DNA of 64,000 nucleotides, from contig NZ_DRGM01000076.1 in assembly GCF_011050055.1 (NCBI RefSeq), positions 62,001-126,000 of the forward strand, given 5' to 3'. Shown in pieces: positions 1-10,654 of the stretch. Numbering within the stretch: the first letter of the stretch is position 1; each line of letters opens with the position of its first letter. The stretch comes from Pseudoalteromonas prydzensis. Its GTDB lineage: Bacteria; Pseudomonadota; Gammaproteobacteria; Enterobacterales; Alteromonadaceae. The notes under the pieces were generated by a model. The model made no database searches. It was not told where the DNA came from and worked only from the letters and a program-made list of their open reading frames with translations. Both the position numbers and the translations under genes were made by a program.

Positions 1-372
1 ATAATCACGCGCGACCTTGATCACCGCAGGGTCTATTTCAACATTTTCAATGTTAGCAGCAGGGTATAGCTCATGGATCACATTTGATAAAGAGCCACCG
101 CCAAGGCCTATAATCAGTACATTTTGCGGATTATCTATCATCAATAAACTGGCAAAGGTGAGCTTAGTATAGTTAAACACTAACTTTTGAGGCTTGCTTT
201 TATACATGCAGCTTTGGCTACTGCTACGGGTTTTTTCGTCAAACTTTAAACAACGTAAATCACCGTTTTCTTCCACCAAAATATTACGATAAAGCGAACG
301 CTCTTGGTGAATAACGTCAGCGTAAGCACTAAAAGCTGTTAACAATAAGGCAGCCATAACCCACTTAAACAT
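1..372 (-). CDS. Spermidine synthase-like protein, N-terminal part (runs off left edge)
   Basis: The reading frame starts at the ATG complementary to 370-372 and stays open to base 1, so only 124 residues are visible. The first 18 or so residues (MFKWVMAALLLTAFSAYA) look like a signal peptide. A glycine-rich nucleotide-binding motif (IIGLGGGSLSNVI) follows, then an acidic strand end (VEIDPAVIKVARDY), as in the Rossmann methyltransferase-like fold of spermidine synthases. The start codon overlaps the end of the upstream membrane-protein gene by eight bases, so translation is probably coupled. Many bacteria have one fused protein with a membrane domain and a spermidine-synthase-like domain; here the two parts are separate genes. 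True polyamine synthesis is not shown, and an exported location would argue against it. Confidence 0.75.
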   Translation of the reverse strand, partial: MFKWVMAALLLTAFSAYADVIHQERSLYRNILVEENGDLRCLKFDEKTRSSSQSCMYKSKPQKLVFNYTKLTFASLLMIDNPQNVLIIGLGGGSLSNVIHELYPAANIENVEIDPAVIKVARDY

Positions 373-985
373 GTTTACTCTCCTTGTTAGTTAATTGATT
401 GACTGCAATCGCCAGCAAACCTAGGAACCCCAAGGTAGTGGCGAAGCCTAAAATAATGGTATTCACATCAAACGCGAGCACCATATAAAACGAGGTAATA
501 ATAGTGCCGAGCGCACTGCCTAAGGTGCTGACAAAATATAAACCACCCGCAACTTGGCCGCTGTGTTCGCTATCGGTCACTAATAAACGCACTGAATAAG
601 GAGAGATCATGCCAAGGATGATCGTTGGAATAAAAAATAACGCGGTAGAAGCTAGCAATGAGCCATAGCGGCTATCTTCAATGTGAGTAAAAATAAACGC
701 CATTATCGGCTCTGCAAACAATGCAATGGGCACCACCATAACACTCGCCAATAAAAATATTAAGCCGTATTTAGTTAACGAAGGGCGTTTAATTGATAAC
801 TTACCACCAAGCAGATAGCCAAACGATAAACTAAGCATAAACACCGTAATAATACTGCCCCAAATATGCACACTACTGCCAAAAAATGGCGCTAAAATTC
901 GCCCACCTAACAGTTCAATACCCATGATACTAAAGCCGCTGCTAAAGGCTAAAAAATAAATTAATGCGTTGGTTTTATTTAACAT
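365..985 (-). CDS. Polytopic membrane protein, membrane half of a split spermidine-synthase-like system
   Basis: This 206-residue protein is almost entirely hydrophobic, with about six likely membrane segments. Its start (ALIYFLAFSSGFSIMGIELLGGRILAPFFG) is the typical beginning of the membrane domain in fused MFS/spermidine-synthase proteins. The reading frame ends inside the start of the downstream soluble gene (overlap 365-372), so the pair is almost certainly one operon. The family function is unsettled; it is often annotated as fused spermidine synthase or MFS transporter. I infer that it anchors or delivers substrate to the exported downstream protein. No terminator was seen between the two genes. 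Confidence 0.75.
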   Translation of the reverse strand: MLNKTNALIYFLAFSSGFSIMGIELLGGRILAPFFGSSVHIWGSIITVFMLSLSFGYLLGGKLSIKRPSLTKYGLIFLLASVMVVPIALFAEPIMAFIFTHIEDSRYGSLLASTALFFIPTIILGMISPYSVRLLVTDSEHSGQVAGGLYFVSTLGSALGTIITSFYMVLAFDVNTIILGFATTLGFLGLLAIAVNQLTNKESKHV

Positions 986-1130
986 TCATTTTAGTTCTTA
1001 TTATTTTAAGTAAACTCATCTTATCGTGATGAATAAAAACTGGCCAGCTTTTATACTGTAAAGGGCGTTTACAGATTGTGCTAAGCATTGCTAAATCAAG
1101 CAACATCAGCTTTGTATCAATAAAATAGGA

Positions 1131-1150
1131 TGCAGCCACACAGGCTGCAT
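1131..1150 (-). terminator. Likely terminator of the VOC gene
   Basis: A perfect 7-bp stem (TGCAGCC / GGCTGCA, loop ACACA) lies 10 bases past the stop of the VOC gene. On the minus strand a moderately U-rich stretch follows it, so it is a plausible but not strong intrinsic terminator. Confidence 0.55.
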
Positions 1151-1160
1151 TATTCTCAGT

Positions 1161-1661
1161 TTAATACGCACCTTCGCTATAAATAAGCTCATAACTGTGA
1201 CTGTATATCTCTAGGATATTGCCAAACGGGTCTTCCATATAAATCATGCGGTAGGGCTTTTCGTCTGGGTAATAATAACGCGGCTCTGCCATACGTTTTT
1301 TGCCACCGGCTGCAACAATGCGCTCAGCAAGTTCTTCTAGATGAGGGTCTTGCACACAGAAGTGGAACACGCCGGTTTTCCAATACTCAAAGTTATCGTC
1401 TGGATTTTTTTGGTTTTTAAATTCAAACAGCTCCACACCAATTCGGTCGCCAGTTGATAAATGCGCGATCCGAAATTTATCCCAGTTGGCACCAAATACG
1501 TCAGTACACATTTGCCCAATTGCGCTATCGTCCTCAACTATTTCGGTTGGTTTCATAATTACATACCAACCTAAAACTTGAGAATAAAACTCAACGGCTT
1601 GTTCAAGATTTGGCACTGAAATACCAATGTGTGAAAAATTACGTGGGTAAACGTTGCTCAT
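1161..1661 (-). CDS. VOC (glyoxalase/bleomycin-resistance) family protein
   Basis: The 166-residue protein has the paired beta-alpha-beta-beta-beta modules of the vicinal oxygen chelate superfamily. Four candidate metal ligands sit at the expected places: His11 (FSHIGISV), Glu77 (RIGVELFEF), His100 (GVFHFCVQD) and Glu151 (GNILEIYSH). This is the glyoxalase I type His/Glu/His/Glu set, so it should bind a divalent metal. The length is close to a two-module VOC enzyme. The substrate cannot be told from sequence; lyase, dioxygenase or resistance roles are all known in the family. It is transcribed divergently from a LysR gene 103 bp away, which probably controls it. Confidence 0.85.
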   Translation of the reverse strand: MSNVYPRNFSHIGISVPNLEQAVEFYSQVLGWYVIMKPTEIVEDDSAIGQMCTDVFGANWDKFRIAHLSTGDRIGVELFEFKNQKNPDDNFEYWKTGVFHFCVQDPHLEELAERIVAAGGKKRMAEPRYYYPDEKPYRMIYMEDPFGNILEIYSHSYELIYSEGAY

Positions 1662-1764
1662 AACCTATGCTCCTACTCACCAATATTTATTAGAGTGGTC
1701 ACTTTACGAACAACAATACATTAAGTAAAATTATCATTAAATATGATAATGAGTACACTTTGTT

Positions 1765-2634
1765 ATGATAAATCCCGTTTGGCTAAACACTTTTTGCACG
1801 TTAGTTGAAGTAAATCACTTTACCCGTACTAGTGAACGTTTGTTTATGACCCAGTCAGGGGTTAGCCAACATATCAAAAAACTGGAGCAACAACTTGGCA
1901 AACCACTATTAGAGCGTCACGGCAAACAATTTACGCTCACTGCGCAAGGGCAAAACTTGTATCGAAATGGCAGCCAACTACTTAAACAGTGGCAGTTTTT
2001 AGAGCAAGAATTGCACAACGATTCTCCATATAGCGGTATCGTAAAAATACAATCGCCAGGTAGTTGTGGGCTTAAATTCTATGAGCAGTTACTTAACTTA
2101 CAAGCCCAACACCAAGCACTGACAATTGATTATCGGTTTGCTCCCAACCACAGTGTTGAGCAAGCAGTGGCAAGTCATAATGCTGATTTAGGATTTTTAA
2201 CTCAAGCTCCAACGCTCAATGAGGTTGTCAGCTATAAGATCGGCCAAGAAGCACTGTTACTCATCACTCCAAAAGACAGCGATACACCAGATTGGCAAAC
2301 ATTATGTAAGCTAGGTTTTATTGCTCACCCAGATGCAAACCACCATGCGCAGCTATTACTCAGTGAAAACTACCCTGAGTTTGAACACATTGATCAGATA
2401 CAACGCACTGGTTTTTCAAATCAGATAAATTTAATTCTTGAGCCTGTAAGCCTTGGTTTAGGTTTTACGGTGTTACCTGCACATGCGGTGCGCGCATTTA
2501 GTAAACCACACTTGATCAGCGTTCATTCATTACAACATCCGATCAGCGAATCTATTTATGTTTGCCAGCATCGTAATCGCCCTTTAACAAAGCGGATCAG
2601 TAACGTGCTTGAAGTGATAAAAGCAGGGCTGTAA
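1765..2634 (+). CDS. LysR-family transcriptional regulator
   Basis: The 289-residue protein begins with a winged helix-turn-helix (residues about 4-63; FTRTSERLFMTQSGVSQHIKKLEQQLG is spread over 19-45), followed by a substrate-binding domain to the end. Length and order are standard for LysR regulators. It is divergent from the VOC gene, and the 103-bp region between them should hold the shared promoter and operator. By the usual LysR arrangement, it likely regulates that gene and itself. Confidence 0.9.
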   Translation: MINPVWLNTFCTLVEVNHFTRTSERLFMTQSGVSQHIKKLEQQLGKPLLERHGKQFTLTAQGQNLYRNGSQLLKQWQFLEQELHNDSPYSGIVKIQSPGSCGLKFYEQLLNLQAQHQALTIDYRFAPNHSVEQAVASHNADLGFLTQAPTLNEVVSYKIGQEALLLITPKDSDTPDWQTLCKLGFIAHPDANHHAQLLLSENYPEFEHIDQIQRTGFSNQINLILEPVSLGLGFTVLPAHAVRAFSKPHLISVHSLQHPISESIYVCQHRNRPLTKRISNVLEVIKAGL

Positions 2635-2694
2635 TTGGCTCCTCTTTATAAACAATGGAATAGGGGAGTGCTAACTCCCCAAAATAACAACTTC

Positions 2695-4623
2695 TTAAAT
2701 ACCCTGCACCATTAAACGAGTATCAGGTAAGTTAGCTAAGTGCGCTATTTCGACATCAGGTCTGGCGATCCGGCTAATTGCATTTAATGCCGCAGCAATC
2801 GCACCTTCTTGCCAGCCTGGCAGCGACGAGATCTGATCGCCAACCACAAAGAAGCAAGCATCACTGAGAGTGCCATCGCTAAGGTAAACTCCAGAGCCTT
2901 GCGCTATCGCGTTAAATTGTTTGGTTGCATAATCAGCATCGCCAACCGCTTGCCAATATGCCCAGCCGCCTTTTATATGGGGCATGTTTTGCCAAGCAAT
3001 TGCTAACCCGTCTTGCAGCCCCTCTGCAAATTGCTGGTTAAACTTTGCAGCACCATTACGGGCTTTAGCTAAACGCTCTGTTACTGACAACTTGCCCCAA
3101 TCAGAGGCTACTTTATCAAAGTTATATGCCCCCGTTAGCACTCCTTTTTCATCTTGATAGCCGGTAGATGGATACCAAATTTGCTGAATTTCATCATTTG
3201 TCCAAGAGATGCCACCAAAGATGGGAACTACACCTTGCTCCGAGCTTGGTACGGCCATCACTTTTGTCTGTAAGTCGTCATCATGGACGGTAGTAATTGG
3301 GCTTCCTTGCCACAAATTGCGATCTGCTTGCCAGCCTACTTTCGAAGTACTTGCAAGAAAATGTGATATATAGCCATTCTCACTAGGGGTATAACCGGGT
3401 GCTTGAGTAGGCTCAAACTGGCCAACAAACACGGCGTTTAGGGCATCTTTAAAGCGGCTTTCAAAACCACTACTGGCACGATTATTTTGCAATTTGTCAG
3501 TCAGCATCTTACTCAAAAATGGCATTGCCGCATTGCAAATACAATAATCTGCTTGGTATTCAATTAATGCCTCCGTGCCCACTTGCGATACGGTAATTTT
3601 GAATTGTTTTGTTGCCTCGTCCCAATCAATAGACTTAACAGGGCTATTTAAGTGAATGTCTCCACCAAGCGCTGCAACATGTTGTGCAAAAGCGTGCTGC
3701 ACTTGATCCATGCCCCCTACAGGCTGAAACAAGGTTGGTTGCCATAAGAAGTCAGCGGGTTGATAAAACCGGGTGCCTTCCCAAAAGCGTGCCTCCAGCA
3801 AGCTATCAAAACTCAACGCCTCAGCAACAATACCTGCTGCAACCCCCGGTAATACGCTGTAGCCAGCGCGAGTTTTACCATTTTCAAATCCTTCGCTGCC
3901 AGGCGTAACTTGATAATTACCTGCGATATCAAGTTCACCAAAATCTATCATTAAACTTTTTAATGCATCGACCCGCTCTTCAAACTGATCAGGATTAATA
4001 TTTAGACTCGGTTTTTTTAACAGCTCTTCTGCATTGGCATACACCACTTCAGCTAACCAACCGCGAGTATTATTATCAAGGCGACGATAAACAACAGAGC
4101 TGCCATTAAAGCTGCTGTCTTTTTGCACTAGATTGGATTGACTGTTCATCACATAGACTTCGACATCGACCGAAAACTTTTTCAAATATGATAACAACCG
4201 TTTATGGCTACTCGGAATACGGCCAGGCCCTGCATTGAGGTAAGGTTCGCTATCACCAATAGGACGTTTAAACCTAACCACCTGTGATTCACCTGGGGTT
4301 GAATTAAACAAATCACTATCTGCATCTTCGGTTAAAACATCGCCGGTGCGTAAACTTAAACAGCGCCCTCCCGTGCGATTTAATGCTTCAAGCACCGTTA
4401 CGATTGCACCCGATTGTTGCGCCAATATTTCATACGCCGCAGTTAAACCACCAACCCCGGAGCCAATCACCACTACTTTTTTCCCCGCTAATTGGCCAGG
4501 CTTGAGCTTTATGGCACTGTCAGTGACATTTTTTTGTTGTTTAGTTGCATCGGCTAATGCAGCAAATGCACTTGCACTAGGGTTGTTGCGAAGAAAATCA
4601 GCACGACTTTTAAAATTTGACAT
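2695..4623 (-). CDS. Flavin amine oxidase, probably L-amino-acid oxidase-like
   Basis: This 642-residue FAD enzyme opens with a dinucleotide-binding motif at about residues 51-65 (VVVIGSGVGGLTAAYE), followed by VLEALNRTGGR (about 77-87), the usual flavin amine oxidase pattern. The GPGRIPSSH motif near residue 133 resembles the arginine-containing substrate motif (GxxRxP) of L-amino-acid oxidases and tryptophan 2-monooxygenases. The C-terminal flavin motif is visible as VGDQISSLPGWQEGAIAAA. No signal peptide is evident, so it is probably cytoplasmic or exported by another route. Amino-acid oxidases of this type produce peroxide and are known antibacterial agents in marine Pseudoalteromonas. 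The substrate is inferred only; a polyamine or other amine oxidase is possible. Confidence 0.82.
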   Translation of the reverse strand: MSNFKSRADFLRNNPSASAFAALADATKQQKNVTDSAIKLKPGQLAGKKVVVIGSGVGGLTAAYEILAQQSGAIVTVLEALNRTGGRCLSLRTGDVLTEDADSDLFNSTPGESQVVRFKRPIGDSEPYLNAGPGRIPSSHKRLLSYLKKFSVDVEVYVMNSQSNLVQKDSSFNGSSVVYRRLDNNTRGWLAEVVYANAEELLKKPSLNINPDQFEERVDALKSLMIDFGELDIAGNYQVTPGSEGFENGKTRAGYSVLPGVAAGIVAEALSFDSLLEARFWEGTRFYQPADFLWQPTLFQPVGGMDQVQHAFAQHVAALGGDIHLNSPVKSIDWDEATKQFKITVSQVGTEALIEYQADYCICNAAMPFLSKMLTDKLQNNRASSGFESRFKDALNAVFVGQFEPTQAPGYTPSENGYISHFLASTSKVGWQADRNLWQGSPITTVHDDDLQTKVMAVPSSEQGVVPIFGGISWTNDEIQQIWYPSTGYQDEKGVLTGAYNFDKVASDWGKLSVTERLAKARNGAAKFNQQFAEGLQDGLAIAWQNMPHIKGGWAYWQAVGDADYATKQFNAIAQGSGVYLSDGTLSDACFFVVGDQISSLPGWQEGAIAAALNAISRIARPDVEIAHLANLPDTRLMVQGI

Positions 4624-4942
4624 CTGTTTATCCTTTTCAGTATTGATTGTGATATTTGCTGCTCAGCCACAGCTGACAGGCGGCATCAATGAAGTACCCG
4701 ATATAACCTGTCAAAAATTCTACTGTCGCTAATAAAACTACCACTTCAACAACAAACATATTCATTACACGGCATTACAGAAAATGAATAGTAAGCTTGC
4801 TAGATGCTCAACATCGTGGCTACCTAATAGGCTAGTTAAAGCAATATTTAGTTACTTCACAGCGTTAAGAAGCACATTGTATTTAGTTGTTGCTCGTTTT
4901 TCTGTTAAGTTAGTAGCGGTCATAAATAAGAGGGCAGTCACT

Positions 4943-5392
4943 ATGGAAGTAAAACAACTAGCAAGTAAGTCTTTAACTGGTTTAAAAGTAAGAACCTGTA
5001 ATGCTAATGAAATGAACAGTGGCACAGCAAAAATAGCTGAACTATGGCAAGCGTTTGGCGAAAAATACACAGCAAAACTCACAAAAAATAGCCACATTTA
5101 TGGTGTATATACTAACTATGAGAGTGATGTTACCGGTGATTTTGATGTGATAGCCTGTTGTGATGACTTATCAATTAAAGTGACTAATAGCGTACAGTGC
5201 AACACTGTTACGGGGCGTTATTTGGTGTTTACCGGCGAGGGGGAAATGCCCGATGCCATTATTGATTTATGGGGTGAGATTTGGCAATACTTCAGCTCTG
5301 ACGATTGCGCTCACACACGTACCTATACCAGTGACTTTGAATATTATAAAGGCGCAAATGAAGTAGAAATAGCGATAGCGATTGCTGAATAA
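4943..5392 (+). CDS. GyrI-like / AraC effector-binding domain protein
   Basis: The 149-residue protein matches a stand-alone small-molecule-binding (GyrI-like, SHS2-type) domain: MEVKQLASKSLTGLKVRT at the start and GRYLVFTGEGEMPDAIIDLWGEIWQYF near residues 94-120. An in-frame extension back to 4784 exists, but the ATG at 4943 follows a purine-rich ribosome site (AAGAGGG) and fits the domain start. Such proteins bind hydrophobic ligands and act as ligand sinks or transcription modulators; E. coli GyrI (SbmC) also inhibits gyrase. No DNA-binding domain is present. The specific role here is unknown. Confidence 0.75.
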   Translation: MEVKQLASKSLTGLKVRTCNANEMNSGTAKIAELWQAFGEKYTAKLTKNSHIYGVYTNYESDVTGDFDVIACCDDLSIKVTNSVQCNTVTGRYLVFTGEGEMPDAIIDLWGEIWQYFSSDDCAHTRTYTSDFEYYKGANEVEIAIAIAE

Positions 5393-5787
5393 ATACAGCA
5401 ATAATCGCGATTTTACGTGTTGTAAGGCTCATTATTTTTTTGGTGGGATGGCGAATTTAGCAGTTCGCCCCCCTTTTTGTTCATCCCTCCTTGCTCATTA
5501 AAAAAAGGCAACAGCGTGATAAATATCGACCTAGCCCTTTGAAAGCTGCTCAATAAATGCACACAAAATTATTTGAAATTAAAAAAGAAAAATAAATAAA
5601 GCTTGTTATGTAGTTTAAGTTGCTGTTATCCTGCTTGGCATCGGGTTGATAGAAAGCCCTGTTTATTTGTACGTACCACGTTGTTATTAGTAATAATCCT
5701 TCGCGTTATCCTCAGTTAAATACTTGTTTTCTTCCTGCTAAATTGCCTATTTAAAGGCGAATTTTTATTAATTCTTAGGATACTATT
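5393..5787 (+). promoter_or_regulatory. Upstream region of the first cold-shock gene
   Basis: This 395-bp AT-rich gap contains no credible gene. Its right part (5659-5787) is the leader of the cold-shock gene. The stretch 5659-5730 recurs nearly unchanged (70 of 72 bases) at 6055-6126 in front of the second copy. The motif TTTGTACGTACCACG in it resembles the cold box at the start of enterobacterial cspA messages. A long structured leader that stabilises the message in the cold is typical of cspA-type genes; here it is inferred from conservation between the two copies. Confidence 0.6.
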
Positions 5788-5997
5788 ATGTCTACTACAA
5801 CAACTGGTTCAGTAAAATGGTTTAACGAAGCTAAAGGTTTTGGTTTTATTGAACAAGAGTCTGGCCCTGACGTTTTTGCACATTTCAGTGCAATCGCAAG
5901 CGATGGCTTTAAAACGTTAGCCGAAGGCCAACGTGTACAGTTTACTGTTACTCAAGGTCAAAAAGGCCCGCAAGCTGAAAATATCGTTTGCATCTAA
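5788..5997 (+). CDS. Cold-shock protein, copy 1
   Basis: The 69-residue protein is a single cold-shock domain. Both RNA-binding motifs are intact: KGFGFI (RNP1, about residues 16-21) and DVFAHF (RNP2, about 29-34). CspA-family proteins bind single-stranded RNA and DNA and melt message structure, mostly after cold shock. The gene and its leader are duplicated in tandem with a 396-bp period. No terminator was seen between the copies, so read-through into copy 2 is possible. Confidence 0.95.
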   Translation: MSTTTTGSVKWFNEAKGFGFIEQESGPDVFAHFSAIASDGFKTLAEGQRVQFTVTQGQKGPQAENIVCI

Positions 5998-6054
5998 TTT
6001 TTAATTAATGGGTTAGTAATAACCCGTTAATGCACTATAAGTTTGAAAGAAATT

Positions 6055-6126
6055 CTGTTTATTTGTACGTACCACGTTGTTATTAGTAATAATTCATCGC
6101 GTTATCCTCAGTTAAATACTTGTTTT
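6055..6126 (+). repeat. Repeated csp leader (second copy of 5659-5730)
   Basis: Seventy of 72 bases match 5659-5730. The repeat lies in the leader of the second cold-shock gene, at the same distance from its start codon. Conservation outside the coding sequence suggests a functional RNA element or promoter, or a recent duplication. Confidence 0.8.
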
Positions 6127-6182
6127 TTCAGCTAAATCGCCTGATTTTAGGCACACTTTTATTAATCTCTAGGATATCTATT

Positions 6183-6392
6183 ATGTCTACTACTACAACT
6201 GGTACAGTTAAATTTTTCAACGAAGCAAAAGGTTTTGGCTTTATCGAGCAAGAATCTGGTCCTGACGTTTTCGCACATTTCAGCGCGATCAGCGGTGACG
6301 GCTTCAAAACGCTAGCTGAAGGCCAACGTGTACAGTTTACTGTTACTCAAGGTCAAAAAGGCCCACAAGCTGAAAACATCGTTTGTATCTAA
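6183..6392 (+). CDS. Cold-shock protein, copy 2
   Basis: The 69 residues are nearly identical to copy 1, with KGFGFI and DVFAHF intact; most differences are synonymous or conservative (for example SVKWFN becomes TVKFFN, and IASDG becomes ISGDG). An upstream in-frame ATG at 6120 would add 21 residues taken from the conserved leader. The ATG at 6183 follows a TCTAGGATA ribosome site and matches copy 1, so it is preferred. The Trp-to-Phe change near residue 11 removes an exposed aromatic residue. A strong terminator follows. Confidence 0.95.
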   Translation: MSTTTTGTVKFFNEAKGFGFIEQESGPDVFAHFSAISGDGFKTLAEGQRVQFTVTQGQKGPQAENIVCI

Positions 6393-6424
6393 ACGATTGT
6401 TTTAGTTAATGCGTTTAACGTATT

Positions 6425-6464
6425 AAAAGCCCACTGATATTAATTTATCAGTGGGCTTTTTTGT
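6425..6464. terminator. Bidirectional intrinsic terminator
   Basis: AAAAGCCCACTGAT pairs with ATCAGTGGGCTTTT around a short AT loop. With U-tracts on both strands it can end the cold-shock transcript (+) and the convergent esterase transcript (-). Confidence 0.88.
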
Positions 6465-6471
6465 ATCCGCG

Positions 6472-7293
6472 CTATTTTGCATATAGCCAATCTAAACCTT
6501 GGATCAGCGTAGTTGGAAATGCTGTGCTATGTTTTGCACCTTGGGTAATAGAAAACGCTAACTGCAGCTGGTTATTATCACTTTGCTTTATTTTATCGGC
6601 TAACTTTTTAGCCCCTGCAAGCATATCTTGCCCTTCGCCAAATTCAGGTGTTTCTTTACTACCTACCGATAAGTAAACCCTAACCTCTTGTTTAGCTGTG
6701 GTAATCGACTGAGATAATATGCGCTCATTATCAAACCACACCGACGGACTACCAATAATGTAACTTTCAAACATATTGGGTTGAGTAAAAAGCACATGAG
6801 CCGCAAATAAACCGCCAAGAGAGTTTCCCACTAAAGTACGTTGTTTTGGGTTAATTCGGTAGTTAGCTTTGATATGTTCAAACACCACATCAGCAATAAA
6901 AGCGATATGTTGCGCGGCTTTTCCTGTTTCGAGCTGCCAATCATTTACTTTACTTGGGGTGTAATCGCGTACTCGGCTTGATGACCCTTTTGAGCCTTGC
7001 GAATAACCAATAGCAACGAGTATTGCTTCGTCCATGGCGCCACTGTTCATAGCAAAACGAGTAGCCCCCGATGCTACTTGAAACGCATAAGAGCCATCAA
7101 GTAAGTAAACCACTGGGTATGTTTTATCTTTATTACGGCTGTAACTGCGCGGTAGTTTAATAAATACTGGGTAGCTAAGTTTGCTTTGTTGATCGGTAAG
7201 TTTAATCACCGAGCTTCTGGGGATTTCAAATGCCTGTTCAGCCGCGCCGCTAACAGTAAAAAATAGCGCCACGATCAATAGTAAATATTTCAC
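6472..7293 (-). CDS. Secreted alpha/beta-hydrolase esterase (Fes/IroE-like putative esterase)
   Basis: The 273-residue protein has a signal peptide (residues 1 to about 18, MKYLLLIVALFFTVSGAA), so it acts in the periplasm or beyond. The nucleophile elbow is GNSLGG with Ser158, and the catalytic His is probably His255 (GAKHSTAFP). The fold order (YPVVYLLDG near 59-67) matches the putative esterase family that includes IroE/Fes siderophore esterases and S-formylglutathione hydrolase. No siderophore gene lies beside it, so the substrate is open. It is a single gene whose 3' end shares the terminator with the csp genes. Confidence 0.82.
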   Translation of the reverse strand: MKYLLLIVALFFTVSGAAEQAFEIPRSSVIKLTDQQSKLSYPVFIKLPRSYSRNKDKTYPVVYLLDGSYAFQVASGATRFAMNSGAMDEAILVAIGYSQGSKGSSSRVRDYTPSKVNDWQLETGKAAQHIAFIADVVFEHIKANYRINPKQRTLVGNSLGGLFAAHVLFTQPNMFESYIIGSPSVWFDNERILSQSITTAKQEVRVYLSVGSKETPEFGEGQDMLAGAKKLADKIKQSDNNQLQLAFSITQGAKHSTAFPTTLIQGLDWLYAK

Positions 7294-7342
7294 CCTAATC
7301 CTTATTTAATTTTTGTTCTAATTTACAGCTTTAAATACCATA

Positions 7343-7984
7343 CTAAAAATCTTCACGACCTTTGAGCTCAGTAAAATCACTCATGATCCATTTTTGATAA
7401 CCCGCTCTGGTTTTTAGTAATGCAAACCACCGAGTCACTCGCTCCGGCAATGTTATTGCTAAACCCTGTGATGTTAGGCGATATAAAATTGCCCCCACAC
7501 AAATATCAGCCAGGGTGATTTTACCACCGGCAAGATAAGGGGCATGGCTTAGTTGCTGCTCAATTATCTGTAAGCATTGTTCACAGGCTTGTAAATCGCG
7601 AGTGATTTGCTCCATACAACGGTTGTTTTGCGCTTTGCGGTAATAGCCCCAAAATGTGGCCATAAAAGCGGGTTGAAAAATTACCTGTGACCAATCCATC
7701 CAACGCTCGTACAACGAACGCTGATAAGGCGATGCATAATACCAGTCTGTCGTACCATAACTTGCTGCCAAATAGCGCAATATGCTGTGCGACTCCCAAA
7801 TAACATTATCGCCATCCACAAGTACCGGCACTTTTTGCAGCGGGTTCAATGCTAAAAAGTCATCGCTATCAAGGCCACCAAAACGACCACCCACTTCAAT
7901 ATGTTGATAACTTAAACCAAGCTCGTCAACAAACCAGAGTACTTTTTGTACGTTAAACGAGGTTGTTCTTCCATAAACTTTCAT
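7343..7984 (-). CDS. Glutathione S-transferase family protein
   Basis: The 213-residue protein has an N-terminal thioredoxin-like domain (MKVYGRTTSFNVQKVLWFVDELGL) and the glutathione-binding cis-proline and Glu-Ser elements (KVPVLVDGDNVIWESHSILRYL, about residues 49-70), then an all-helical C-terminal domain. A GTG at 7996 would add four residues, but the ATG at 7984 has AAGTGAG about eight bases upstream and matches the family start. It is a cytosolic enzyme of unknown electrophile. It stands alone, facing away from katG, so a shared oxidative-stress role is only suggested by position. Confidence 0.88.
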   Translation of the reverse strand: MKVYGRTTSFNVQKVLWFVDELGLSYQHIEVGGRFGGLDSDDFLALNPLQKVPVLVDGDNVIWESHSILRYLAASYGTTDWYYASPYQRSLYERWMDWSQVIFQPAFMATFWGYYRKAQNNRCMEQITRDLQACEQCLQIIEQQLSHAPYLAGGKITLADICVGAILYRLTSQGLAITLPERVTRWFALLKTRAGYQKWIMSDFTELKGREDF

Positions 7985-10576
<2,592 letters not shown>

Positions 10577-10610
10577 TTAAAGCTTAGTTAAATATCTCGT
10601 AATAACGCAG

Positions 10611-10644
10611 GGCGCGAGGGTATTAACCCTCGCGCTTTTTTCTA
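10611..10644 (+). terminator. Intrinsic terminator of katG
   Basis: A GC-rich hairpin (GCGCGAGGGT / ACCCTCGCGC) is followed by a run of T residues 35 bases past the katG stop codon. Confidence 0.9.
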
Positions 10645-10654
10645 ATAAACCACC

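Noticed and set aside
4346-4732. Plus-strand reading frame within the amine oxidase gene
   Set aside because: It is antisense to the flavin amine oxidase, whose motifs are intact, and shows no family features.
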